In this document: piece after piece, positions 8,668-15,959 of the stretch
Layout of the letters: each line of letters opens with the position of its first letter
Numbering within the stretch: position 1 is the stretch's first letter
From: Candidatus Dadabacteria bacterium
GTDB taxonomy: Bacteria; Desulfobacterota_D; UBA1144; Nemesobacterales; Nemesobacteraceae
Assembly: GCA_009837205.1 (NCBI GenBank)
Contig: VXTZ01000017.1
Span: 62,001-126,000, forward strand
Length of the DNA stretch: 64,000 bases
Reading direction: 5' to 3'
The notes under the pieces: generated by a model
Told to the model about the DNA's origin: nothing
The model's database searches: none
What the model saw: only the letters and a program-made list of their open reading frames with translations
Program-made: the position numbers and the translations under genes

Positions 8668-10113
8668 ATGAGAAACTACTGCGAAATACTTTATTCAAAC
8701 CTGGAGCGAAATCCCCGGGGAGCGGCCGTCTGGTATCAAGGAGAAATCTACAGCTACGCGCGGCTCTGCGGCTTTGTTGACGGCTTTTCCTCGTTTCTTT
8801 CCAACCTGGGGGTGTCACGGGGGGATAAGGTATGCGTCTTCCTTCCCAATTCACTTTCCCTTGCCGTATCCGTTTTCTCGATAGCGAGACTTGGAGCTGC
8901 CTGCGTTCCAGTTGACAGCGCATGCGGAACCGAGGAGATGAGGCACTATCTTGAGTTCTTGCATCCGGCCCTGATCGTTACGGACGAATCTATTGCGCAT
9001 ACCGTGAACGCCGTTTCCGGAGGCATAACCACCGTTTGCGTGACCCGGGACAACTTTCTTGGCGACGCTCCCGCGGATCCGCCAGGAAACCGTCCTTCGG
9101 AGAAAGCCATCTACCTTTTTTCCACTGGCTCAACCGGAAAGCCCAAGTGTGTTGCGAGAAGCCACGCCAACATGATCGCCCTTGCCCGGAATCACACGGC
9201 TACCATAAACTGGGATAGCGGGGACAGGATTCTTTTTTCGATTCCGATATCGCATACCTATGGCTTTGGGAACTTCGTAAGCGCCGTAAGCGTCGGGGCG
9301 TGCTGCTATTTCCTTCCGAGGTTTACCAGAAAAGAGGTCCTCGGCGTGCTTGAAGAAGAACAGATAACGATCTTTCCCGCCGTTCCGTTCATGCTAGAGC
9401 CCCTCGCTCGAAGCGTGAGCCGTGGGGATTATGATTTCCCGCGGCTAAAGCACGTTATTTCCGCCGGGGCCCCCCTGCCCGAAGAAACCTTTTTTTCCTT
9501 CCACCGGGCTTTCGGCGTCTATCCCCGCCAGCTCTACGGTTCCTCCGAGACCGGGGTGATGGCAATTAATATCGCGGAGAACATGGAGGAGAAGCGTCTT
9601 TCAGTCGGAGTACCGGTTGAAAACGTCGTTATAAGGGTGGTCTCGGAAACCGGGGGCGAATTTCCGGTCGGGCAGATCGGCGAGATAATAATAAGGAGCC
9701 CTTCCATGACAGACGGCTACGTTGATTTTCCGGAAGAGACCGAGAGGGTTTTTGTCGACGGTTTTTACCACACCGGGGACCTCGGAATGTTCGACGGCGA
9801 CGGGTATCTTTTCATTCGCGGAAGAAAGAAGCTTTTCATCAATATCTCTGGGAACAAGGTTGACCCGTTCGAGGTTGAAAACCTGCTTATGACTCACGGG
9901 GGAATAACGGAAGCTGCGGTGATAGGAGCCCCTGGAGCCGGGGGCAGGGAAGAGGTAAAGGCCTTTATCGTCGCGGACGGACTCACGAGGCGGGAAGTTG
10001 TCAGCTTCTGCAGGGGGAAAATTTCCGACTACAAGATTCCCGCGAAGATGGAATTCGTAGACGCACTTCCGAGAAGCCCTGCGGGCAAGGTATTGAGGGA
10101 GAGACTTAAGTGA
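8668..10113 (+). CDS. acyl-AMP ligase (AMP-dependent synthetase, ANL superfamily)
   Basis: This 481-residue enzyme should activate a carboxylic acid as its acyl-adenylate and load it on a thiol. All core adenylation motifs are present: A3 YLFSTGSTGKPKCVARSH, A5 LYGSSETG, A7 YHTGDLGMFDGDGYL, A8 FIRGRKKLFINISGNKVDP and the catalytic-lysine A10 PRSPAGKVLRERLK. A TTG-initiated frame extends 57 bases further upstream into argC, but ATG 8668 with GGGG just before it is the better start. The stop overlaps the start of a discrete acyl-carrier protein, which is the probable acceptor. Substrate is not predictable; the pair resembles stand-alone ligase-carrier modules of secondary metabolism. Confidence 0.88.
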   Translation: MRNYCEILYSNLERNPRGAAVWYQGEIYSYARLCGFVDGFSSFLSNLGVSRGDKVCVFLPNSLSLAVSVFSIARLGAACVPVDSACGTEEMRHYLEFLHPALIVTDESIAHTVNAVSGGITTVCVTRDNFLGDAPADPPGNRPSEKAIYLFSTGSTGKPKCVARSHANMIALARNHTATINWDSGDRILFSIPISHTYGFGNFVSAVSVGACCYFLPRFTRKEVLGVLEEEQITIFPAVPFMLEPLARSVSRGDYDFPRLKHVISAGAPLPEETFFSFHRAFGVYPRQLYGSSETGVMAINIAENMEEKRLSVGVPVENVVIRVVSETGGEFPVGQIGEIIIRSPSMTDGYVDFPEETERVFVDGFYHTGDLGMFDGDGYLFIRGRKKLFINISGNKVDPFEVENLLMTHGGITEAAVIGAPGAGGREEVKAFIVADGLTRREVVSFCRGKISDYKIPAKMEFVDALPRSPAGKVLRERLK

Positions 10114-10391
10114 GCGCGCGGAAAGAAATTCTGGGAGAGAAAATAAGGCGGCTTGTCATCGGCAAGTTCAATCTTGACATTGAGCCTCAGGATATATCGG
10201 CCGAGCAGTCGCTGATTGAACTCGGAGTCGGCGTTGATTCTGTGTCAACCCTTGAGTTCATTATGGAGCTTGAAGAGGAACTAGGAGTTTCCATTGACGA
10301 ATCCGAAGTCAACCTCGGGGTTCTTGAGACTGTTGAGAGCCTTTCTGAATTTATAATATCAATCGGGTCTGTTGGTAAGGACAGAACTTAG
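10110..10391 (+). CDS. acyl carrier protein (phosphopantetheine-binding)
   Basis: The 93-residue, strongly acidic protein is a stand-alone carrier domain. The phosphopantetheine serine is about residue 44 in GVDSVSTLEF, so the common DSL motif is DSV here. It begins at GTG 10110 and overlaps the stop of the acyl-AMP ligase by four bases (GTGA type), so both should be made in fixed ratio. It is too divergent and in the wrong context to be the fatty-acid synthase AcpP. A BtrH-like protein, a family that handles carrier-bound acyl groups, is encoded at 56358, but no direct link is visible. Confidence 0.88.
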   Translation: MSARKEILGEKIRRLVIGKFNLDIEPQDISAEQSLIELGVGVDSVSTLEFIMELEEELGVSIDESEVNLGVLETVESLSEFIISIGSVGKDRT

Positions 10392-10500
10392 AAACGAGTC
10401 GGCGTCTTTGTGAGCAGGGGGGGTAGATATAATTCCTCTATCCTCTTTGATCATTGCTACGGTCTTTTACGTATTCACGTAACCTTGAACTAGACCGGAT

Positions 10501-10544
10501 CAACCCGAACTCCACCGGCTTTTGAGAAGGTGAAATTCGGGTTG
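10501..10544. terminator. large inverted repeat between convergent genes, candidate bidirectional terminator
   Basis: CAACCCGAA (10501-10509) pairs with TTCGGGTTG (10536-10544), and inside it CACC (10513-10516) pairs with GGTG (10529-10532). It lies between the carrier-protein gene (plus) and the Cache-like gene (minus), where a shared terminator is expected. T-runs near it are short and not directly abutting, so efficiency is uncertain. Confidence 0.5.
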
Positions 10545-10569
10545 AAGAAATACCAAACCGGTTTTGCTT

Positions 10570-11820
10570 TTATCCTAGAGTCGGGCGTCTTTTAAATGAA
10601 ACTGCCAAAAACAGGACTGACATAACCAGAAACAGGTTGAGCAGGCTGCTTTGAGTCGTATTTCGGGTTCCCGAGATTGCGCACCCTCCGTCATCTGGAG
10701 TTTCCATCTCCGGCGTCTCCGTTTCCGGTGTCTCCATTTCTGGTGTCTCCGATCCTAAGTAAAGTCCAGAACCAAAGATGAAGATTTGACTGGGATTAAA
10801 GGGATTAGGAAAGGGTTCGACATAACCCAACTTGGGCGAGGAACCGCCGGCGCCACCGCCGGGGGCTTCGTCTCCTTCTATAGCCGGATCGTCCCAATCA
10901 TAATTGACAAAGCGCTCGTCTTCCTCTGTTTTCTTTGACGCTTCTATGAGTCTTTCAATAATGTCAACCAGGGTCTGGTTCTGGCCTCGCAGCAGATTTG
11001 TCTGCTCAATATTTCTGTTTCCCCCGTTAAAGATCACGTTGCCTTCGTCATCCATGATCCAGATGTAGGTCGATACGTGTCTCCAAGGTCCATCCTCGGC
11101 CCTGAAGAGCTTCCGTGTTTTTACTAGATCGATTTCGGGATCCTCCAGAGCTCTGCCGAAGAAATCAATCGCCGCTTTCACGAACATTTTCAGTTCTTCC
11201 CTGGTATCGACCTCCTCGGCTGTTATGGAGGGGGTTATTGTCTCGGCGCCGGGCAGTTGTTCATAGGGAATTTTGTCAACCTCGGGCTGCAGGTCGAAAC
11301 CGCCGATCAGGATATAACGCTGCATGGTGAAGGGATCGGTAAACGGGATCGCGTAGCTTCTCTTGTCTCCGTCGTTGTAGTAGTCGACAAACCCTCCAGT
11401 CAGGAGTGGCGCGTTTAGAAAGCCCTGTCCAACCATGTTCCCCCGGTCGTCTTCAAGCATGGACCAGTCCTCATCTTCAAGCTCCCTGTTGTCCATGTGG
11501 GCTTGTACGCCGCCGCCGCCCGTAAGAAGAACAAGGTATGTGGAACCGTCATTCCAGTCCCCAATCTTCCTGAACTCGTCAACGAGTTCGGTTGCTTCTG
11601 CAAAGGTCGTGACCCGCGCAAGATGAGCTGCCGCGTGTCCTACAAAAGTTGGTAAATTTGACCTGTCCGCGGTTACATCCGAGGCGGTTGAAGTTAGAGG
11701 TATAGGTGAAGGAGGGGAATGAGGATCATCTTGATGTGCAAAGGCCGGGAACATGTAGGAAAAAACGCCGAGCAGCCCCAGCACGGAACAGAAAAAAACC
11801 ATTAGCCTTAAACTTTTCAT
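10570..11820 (-). CDS. exported Cache-like domain protein with Gly-Gly-Cys C-terminal sorting tail
   Basis: From ATG 11820, preceded by AAAAAGGAG at ideal spacing, the protein has about 416 residues. It starts with a signal peptide (MKSLRLMVFFCSVLGLLGV then cleavage near AFA-HQ). The body contains two segments like Cache small-molecule sensing domains: ATELVDEFRKIGDWNDGS with YLVLLTGGGGVQAHMDNRE, and a second half with VSTYIWIMDDEGNVIFNGG. A proline/threonine/glutamate spacer of four ETPEx repeats follows. The tail is GGCAISGT, then a hydrophobic helix, then FKRR. This tripartite Cys-helix-Arg tail is typical of MYXO-, JDVT- and Synerg-CTERM type sorting signals. No signalling output domain is present. 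A candidate processing protease lies at 14005-14610. Ligand is unknown. Confidence 0.72.
   Translation of the reverse strand: MKSLRLMVFFCSVLGLLGVFSYMFPAFAHQDDPHSPPSPIPLTSTASDVTADRSNLPTFVGHAAAHLARVTTFAEATELVDEFRKIGDWNDGSTYLVLLTGGGGVQAHMDNRELEDEDWSMLEDDRGNMVGQGFLNAPLLTGGFVDYYNDGDKRSYAIPFTDPFTMQRYILIGGFDLQPEVDKIPYEQLPGAETITPSITAEEVDTREELKMFVKAAIDFFGRALEDPEIDLVKTRKLFRAEDGPWRHVSTYIWIMDDEGNVIFNGGNRNIEQTNLLRGQNQTLVDIIERLIEASKKTEEDERFVNYDWDDPAIEGDEAPGGGAGGSSPKLGYVEPFPNPFNPSQIFIFGSGLYLGSETPEMETPETETPEMETPDDGGCAISGTRNTTQSSLLNLFLVMSVLFLAVSFKRRPTLG
10690..10749 (-). repeat. four tandem 15-base repeats encoding ETPEx
   Basis: The 60 bases encode ETPEM-ETPET-ETPEM-ETPDD on the minus strand, a perfect four-unit repeat of period 15. 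It forms the extended spacer between the Cache-like body and the membrane-anchoring tail, as often found in surface-anchored proteins. Copy number may vary between strains. Confidence 0.85.
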
Positions 11821-11879
11821 AATATTCTCCTTTTTGCCTGAGTTAGGTGAATTTTGAATTCGCCCAAGCATTTTTCCGC

Positions 11880-11908
11880 ATTATAAATACTGGATGATCC
11901 TGTTTCTA
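11880..11908 (-). promoter_or_regulatory. promoter of the Cache-like gene
   Basis: On the minus strand TATAAT (11885-11880) is a perfect -10, with TAGAAA (11908-11903, 4/6 to -35 consensus) 17 bases upstream. Transcription would begin near 11873, about 53 bases before the ATG at 11820, leaving room for the strong Shine-Dalgarno. Confidence 0.55.
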
Positions 11909-12193
11909 ATAGGAGTTTCTTTAAAAGCCGGGTCAGAGTCAAGATTTTTTCTGAATCTCCCTGCTGCTTCTTTGTACCCGAACCCGCAGTAGTCTATTGG
12001 GGCTGGTTGTGATTTTCGCTCTGAAATTGACCGGTATGGCGGAAGCTGACTGTAGGGGCCGATCAATTATTGAAAAAATCGACACGGATTTACGTCATGT
12101 AGGCATATGCACTGATGTACGTCTCCTCATGAATCAAGTTGAACAGTAAACAAGCGGGCACCGAACCTCCGCAAACTCATCATGCTGGCGTCT
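11909..12193. other. intergenic region without recognised gene
   Basis: Together with the promoter and leader described above, about 370 bases separate nadE from the Cache-like start. A 61-codon minus-strand frame (11881-12066) is open but matches nothing I know, has no Shine-Dalgarno and overlaps the promoter. No RNA gene or repeat was recognised. Confidence 0.4.
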
Positions 12194-13933
12194 TTATTTT
12201 TTGTAGAGGTTGGTTATCGGGAAGCGACGGTCCTTTCCGAAGGCAAGGGACGTTATTTTTATCCCTGGAGCGCTCTGCCTTCTTTTGTATTCGTTGGTGT
12301 TAACCATTCTGATTACTCTCCGCACGACGCTTCTTTTCTCCCCGAGCTTTACTATGTCGTCGACCCCGAGGCCGTCTTCCACATAGGCTTTCAGTATCCT
12401 GTCGAGCGTGTCGTATTCGGGAAGCGAGTCGATGTCTTTCTGGTCGGGGCAAAGTTCGGCTGAAGGGGGTTTTTCAATTACTGATTTTGGTATTATCTGC
12501 TTTCCCCGAAGACGGTTGTAATAATGGGAAAGTTCGTAAACCATGGTTTTGGGCACGTCCTTTATCACCGCGAATCCCCCTGACATATCGCCGTAGAGGG
12601 TAGAATAGCCGACCGCGAGTTCACTTTTGTTCGATGTGGCAAGCACGAGCCACCCGAACTTGTTTGAAAGCGCCATGAGGATATTTCCTCTTATCCTCGC
12701 CTGGATGTTCTCTTCCGTTACGTCTGACTCCATTCCGGAGAAAAACTCGGCGAACATTTCCTCGTAGCACCTGAAGACGTCTTCTATGGGAATGCTTAAA
12801 AGTTCGATTCCGAGATTGTGCGCGAGCTTTTTCGCATCAGTGACGCTTCCCTTGGAACTGTACATTGAAGGCATGGAAACTCCGACGACTTTTGAGGGTC
12901 CGACGGCTTCTGTGGCAATGACGGTTGTAAGCGAAGAATCTATCCCGCCGCTTAACCCAATCACCACCTTTTCAAAGCCGTTTTTTCTTATGTAATCCCC
13001 GGTGCCGAGGACAAGTGCCGAGAAGGCGCATTTTAAAGGATCTCCTGAAGGATCAGTCTGTTTCCCCGGGATTTTCACTTTCCGCTTTGTTTTCGTAGTC
13101 TTAAGCGTGAATGTTTCGAGCTGGTTTTCCTCGAAGGAGAGCTCGTATCTTGTCTTTCTTATGGTCGGAGTGTTAAGCCTTGATTTGTAAACCCTTTCGG
13201 TGTTAACGTCGCAGACCAGCATGTCTTCTTCGAAATGTCGTGCAGTGGCGACGATGTTGCCTTTTTCATCTATCAACATGCTGTTTCCGTCAAACACAAG
13301 CTCGTCCTGCCCGCCGACCATGTTGCAGTAGGCTATTATTGTGTTGTAGTCAACCGCCCTTGTGGCGAGCATCCTCTCCCTCGCCAGAGGCTTTCCCATG
13401 TAGTAGGGTGAAGCCGAGAGGTTGAATATGATCTGGGCGTTTCCCAGCAGAACTTGGCTTCTTATAGGTTCTCCGGGATACCATATGTCCTCGCAGATCG
13501 TAACCCCGAAAGTCATTTTTCCCATGGAGTAAACGGGAAACCGTCTTTCTGACTGGAAATAGCGGTTCTCGTCGAACACTCCGTAGTTGGGAAGGCGGAG
13601 TTTGTGGTATACGTCGATTAGTTCTCCTCTCTGGATTACGGCTGCCGAGTTGAATATGTCGTCCTTTTTATCGACAAAGCCCACTATGACGACCATGTTG
13701 TCCGGACAGTGCTTCTTTATTTCGTCAAGCGCCCGGATGTTGTCGTCGATGAACTCGGGTTTAAGAAGAAGATCCTCGGGGGGATAGCCGGTCACGGAAA
13801 GCTCGGGGAAACACAAAATGTCTATATCGAGACCTCGCGCCGCCTCGATCACTTTGGTTATTTTCTTAGTGTTTCCGGTTATATCCCCCACGCTCGGGTT
13901 GATCTGGGAGAGCCCGGTCCGCAACTGTTTCAT
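12194..13933 (-). CDS. nadE: glutamine-dependent NAD+ synthetase
   Basis: NadE converts deamido-NAD to NAD with ATP, taking ammonia from glutamine. The 579-residue protein has the two-domain eukaryote-like layout. An N-terminal nitrilase-type glutaminase carries the Glu in FPELSVTGYPPEDLL and the nucleophile Cys in FGVTICEDIWYPG. The C-terminal NAD-synthase domain carries the PP-loop GLSGGIDSSLT and the later LATSNKSELAVGYSTLYGD. The ATG is preceded by no Shine-Dalgarno; instead a TATAGT -10 box lies six bases upstream, so the message is predicted to be leaderless. Confidence 0.95.
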   Translation of the reverse strand: MKQLRTGLSQINPSVGDITGNTKKITKVIEAARGLDIDILCFPELSVTGYPPEDLLLKPEFIDDNIRALDEIKKHCPDNMVVIVGFVDKKDDIFNSAAVIQRGELIDVYHKLRLPNYGVFDENRYFQSERRFPVYSMGKMTFGVTICEDIWYPGEPIRSQVLLGNAQIIFNLSASPYYMGKPLARERMLATRAVDYNTIIAYCNMVGGQDELVFDGNSMLIDEKGNIVATARHFEEDMLVCDVNTERVYKSRLNTPTIRKTRYELSFEENQLETFTLKTTKTKRKVKIPGKQTDPSGDPLKCAFSALVLGTGDYIRKNGFEKVVIGLSGGIDSSLTTVIATEAVGPSKVVGVSMPSMYSSKGSVTDAKKLAHNLGIELLSIPIEDVFRCYEEMFAEFFSGMESDVTEENIQARIRGNILMALSNKFGWLVLATSNKSELAVGYSTLYGDMSGGFAVIKDVPKTMVYELSHYYNRLRGKQIIPKSVIEKPPSAELCPDQKDIDSLPEYDTLDRILKAYVEDGLGVDDIVKLGEKRSVVRRVIRMVNTNEYKRRQSAPGIKITSLAFGKDRRFPITNLYKK

Positions 13934-13939
13934 CTGAAA

Positions 13940-13968
13940 ACTATACTTGTAACCGCAGGATATTTCGA
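13940..13968 (-). promoter_or_regulatory. nadE promoter, leaderless arrangement
   Basis: On the minus strand TCGAAA (13968-13963) and TATAGT (13945-13940) are separated by 17 bases. The -10 ends only six bases before the nadE ATG (13933), so transcription should begin at or next to the start codon. There is no Shine-Dalgarno. Confidence 0.55.
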
Positions 13969-14004
13969 GAATTCTACGGCTTGCGGGCTTAAGGGAGACT
14001 CTGA

Positions 14005-14610
14005 CTAAGCAAGTCTAAAAGACAGGTAAACGATATTTGCGGCGAAGTGAAAGAAGACGCTTGACCAGATGTTTCCGGTTCTCATGTATAGGTACCCCAT
14101 GACAAGCGAAGGGAAAAAGGTAAGGGCGTTCTGCGCGCAGTAGGCCCCACCGGAGAATACGCAGATCACGAGAAGATGCGCCAAGGCGAAAAGCACACTT
14201 GCCGCAATAATCGCGCCCCATCCGTTGCCGAGAGTTCTCTGAAGGTATCCCCTGAAGAAAAACTCCTCGGGAAACGCGATAACTACAAGGTGCGTGAGCA
14301 CGAAAAGCGCCGTCGGTTCAACGAATCTAACCGTTTTTCCCAAATAGGCTGAAAAAAGGTATAGGCAGATCAGGTAGGAGAAAAGCACCGCAATAGAAAT
14401 TACCGCTCCCCGAACCAGTCCCCGCAGATCAAACCTCAAAACATCCACCGCGCCGCGGCCAAGCAGAAACGGAACCCAGAGCATGAACCCCGCCGAGAGT
14501 AAAAGGGCGTACTCACGGCCAATCGCGGCTCTTGAGATTATGATCGCCACTATCACCACCCCGTAGGCGGCAAACGGTATCGCAAGGTTTTTCGGAAGAA
14601 GTCGTTTCAC
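14005..14610 (-). CDS. CPBP family intramembrane glutamic endopeptidase
   Basis: The 201-residue integral membrane protein has about six helices and all CPBP (Abi/CAAX) catalytic motifs: the Glu-Glu-x3-Arg motif at residues 115-120 in FPEEFFFRGYL, His145 in FALAHLLV, and the final His188 in FFHFAANIVY. Start is GTG 14610. This family includes Rce1-type prenyl proteases, bacteriocin-immunity proteins and the MrtX/MrtJ/MrtS proteases that process Cys-containing C-terminal sorting tails. Because a protein with exactly such a tail is encoded at 10570-11820 on the same strand, a sorting role is a reasonable inference. It lies between nadE and birA without overlap. Confidence 0.88.
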   Translation of the reverse strand: MKRLLPKNLAIPFAAYGVVIVAIIISRAAIGREYALLLSAGFMLWVPFLLGRGAVDVLRFDLRGLVRGAVISIAVLFSYLICLYLFSAYLGKTVRFVEPTALFVLTHLVVIAFPEEFFFRGYLQRTLGNGWGAIIAASVLFALAHLLVICVFSGGAYCAQNALTFFPSLVMGYLYMRTGNIWSSVFFHFAANIVYLSFRLA

Positions 14611-14646
14611 GGAACCGGGTTTTTTTTCTTGAGCAGGAGTTCCGAC

Positions 14647-14652
14647 TATAAT
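14647..14652 (+). promoter_or_regulatory. -10 element of birA promoter
   Basis: TATAAT (14647-14652) is a perfect -10 box; a T-rich stretch (14621-14630) lies where the -35 is expected but matches poorly. The predicted start near 14659 lies after the alternative TTG start at 14655, which supports ATG 14688 as the birA start. Confidence 0.5.
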
Positions 14653-14687
14653 ACTTGAATATCTCGCAAAAGGGGTGCTTTATCTGC

Positions 14688-15473
14688 ATGGAAATTTCGA
14701 GAATAAGAAAACATCTTCAAGCGGAAAAAGTTGGCGGGCAGCTTTTTGTTTTCAATGAGTTAGGTTCCACAAATGACGTCCTGCGTGAACTCGTAGCGGA
14801 AGGCTCAGACGCGGACGGAACGGTAGTGGTTTCCGATTCGCAGACCGGGGGCAGGGGACGGCTTGGGCGAAAGTGGGTATCTCCCGGGGGCATGAATCTT
14901 TATCTCTCCGCCTTGTTTCGCCCGGAGGTCTCTCCGAAGATATCCTCCGTCTTTACCTTCCTTGCGTCCTGCGCCCTTGTCGAGGTTTTCTCAGCCTATG
15001 GCGTGGACGCCGAGATAAAGTGGCCGAACGATATTCTTGTCGGCGGGAAGAAAATTTCGGGGGTGCTCACGGAACTTGGAACCTCCGGCGGCGCTATCGA
15101 CTATCTCGTAATCGGCATCGGGGTTAATCTCAATTTGCCTGAGGAATTCATCCGCAGTGAAATGGAGGATATTTCAGAGAAAACCACCTCTCTTTCTATA
15201 CTCCTCGGAGAGGAAGTTAACAGGGAGAAGTTCTGCGCGGAGCTTATTAACGCCCTTGACCGGTTCTACGGGGAGTTTCGTCGCCGCGGGACAGGGGCGA
15301 TTGTGGATACGTGGATCGAGATGTGGGGATTTCTGGGAAAGGAGGTATCCGTAGACGTCTCGGGAGAGGTTGTAAGCGGAGTCGTGGAACGCGTCGATGC
15401 AAATGGATTTCTTTACCTGAGAACGGATGAAGGCGACCTTCGCAAGGTGATTACTGGAGATACTGTTTTTTAG
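14688..15473 (+). CDS. birA: biotin-[acetyl-CoA-carboxylase] ligase
   Basis: BirA makes biotinyl-AMP and transfers biotin to the carrier lysine of acetyl-CoA carboxylase. The protein of about 261 residues has the catalytic domain with STNDVLRELV, the nucleotide/biotin loop GGRGRLGRKWVSPGG, IKWPNDILVGGKKISG and GIGVNLN, followed by the C-terminal SH3-like domain. The N-terminal helix-turn-helix of repressor-type BirA is absent, so this is a monofunctional ligase and should not regulate bio genes directly. ATG 14688 is preferred to TTG 14655 because of promoter position; AAAAGGGG lies about 14 bases upstream. It ends convergently with the next gene, overlapping it by four bases. Confidence 0.93.
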   Translation: MEISRIRKHLQAEKVGGQLFVFNELGSTNDVLRELVAEGSDADGTVVVSDSQTGGRGRLGRKWVSPGGMNLYLSALFRPEVSPKISSVFTFLASCALVEVFSAYGVDAEIKWPNDILVGGKKISGVLTELGTSGGAIDYLVIGIGVNLNLPEEFIRSEMEDISEKTTSLSILLGEEVNREKFCAELINALDRFYGEFRRRGTGAIVDTWIEMWGFLGKEVSVDVSGEVVSGVVERVDANGFLYLRTDEGDLRKVITGDTVF

Positions 15474-15811
15474 AGAACCTCGATTATTTCATGGCGAAGC
15501 CTGCGCATCAGGTCCATCCATTCGTTTATCGTCTCCTCAGGTTCGTCGCTTACGTCTTTTTTTATGACTATTCCGTAGACCCTGGGTTCTACGGCGCATT
15601 TCCCGTATTTTTCTGCGACGATGGAGCCGAATCTGTAGAGTATATCGAGAGCCTTTCTGTCCTTTCCCTCGAACCTGCTCACGAGGACCATCTCGGAGGA
15701 AAAACCCTCGAATATCCTGTTCCACAAAGTCGCGCTTGACTCCATGTGGAAAGAGAGGATTATGCTTTCAGGGTCTTTTTTCTCTTTGATTTTCTGGGGA
15801 TTAATTGCCAT
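15470..15811 (-). CDS. conserved-looking hypothetical protein
   Basis: I do not recognise this 113-residue protein. It is predicted cytoplasmic, mixed alpha/beta, highly charged, with no membrane segment or signal. Features are SIILSFHMESSATLWNRIFE near the N-terminus, FEGKDRKALDILYRFG in the middle and a C-terminal helix ETINEWMDLMRRLRHEI. Its frame fills the gap between birA and gltB, and its amino-acid composition looks like a real protein. It is convergent with birA, overlapping the stop codons by four bases. Function unknown. Confidence 0.6.
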   Translation of the reverse strand: MAINPQKIKEKKDPESIILSFHMESSATLWNRIFEGFSSEMVLVSRFEGKDRKALDILYRFGSIVAEKYGKCAVEPRVYGIVIKKDVSDEPEETINEWMDLMRRLRHEIIEVL

Positions 15812-15864
15812 CTTTCCTTGTTTATTATAACCGTGAGAGGTGCGTGTGCGGAGTTTCGGATTTA

Positions 15865-15873
15865 TGTTATAAT
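15865..15873 (+). promoter_or_regulatory. extended -10 promoter for gltB
   Basis: TG-T-TATAAT (15865-15873) is a perfect extended -10 element. The -35 region (about 15845-15850) is poor, as is usual for extended -10 promoters. The start site would be about 15880, which coincides with the ATG of a small leader ORF, 80 bases before gltB. Confidence 0.6.
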
Positions 15874-15879
15874 TACACG

Positions 15880-15936
15880 ATGGCGTCTGAAGAGGTTGCT
15901 TACGCCGGCATCAGTTCTCGCGTTGTTTTTTCATAA
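15880..15936 (+). CDS. possible 18-codon leader ORF before gltB
   Basis: An ATG sits six bases after the TATAAT box and opens an 18-codon frame ([18 protein letters not shown]) that ends 23 bases before the gltB start. It would be translated from a leaderless message. It contains two adjacent Glu codons, but no strong codon run typical of attenuators. It may be chance. Confidence 0.25.
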   Translation: MASEEVAYAGISSRVVFS

Positions 15937-15959
15937 CAACACAACAGGCGGACAGTTAT

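Noticed and set aside
11881-12066. 61-codon minus-strand open frame (ends NRIIQYL) in front of the Cache-like gene
   Set aside because: It has no Shine-Dalgarno, matches no family I know, and its end coincides with the TATAAT promoter of the next gene. It remains conceivable as a gene remnant but cannot be supported.
15880-15936. gltB leader ORF as an amino-acid attenuator
   Set aside because: Only two Glu codons and no terminator/antiterminator pair are visible, so attenuation is not claimed; only a possible leader ORF is listed.
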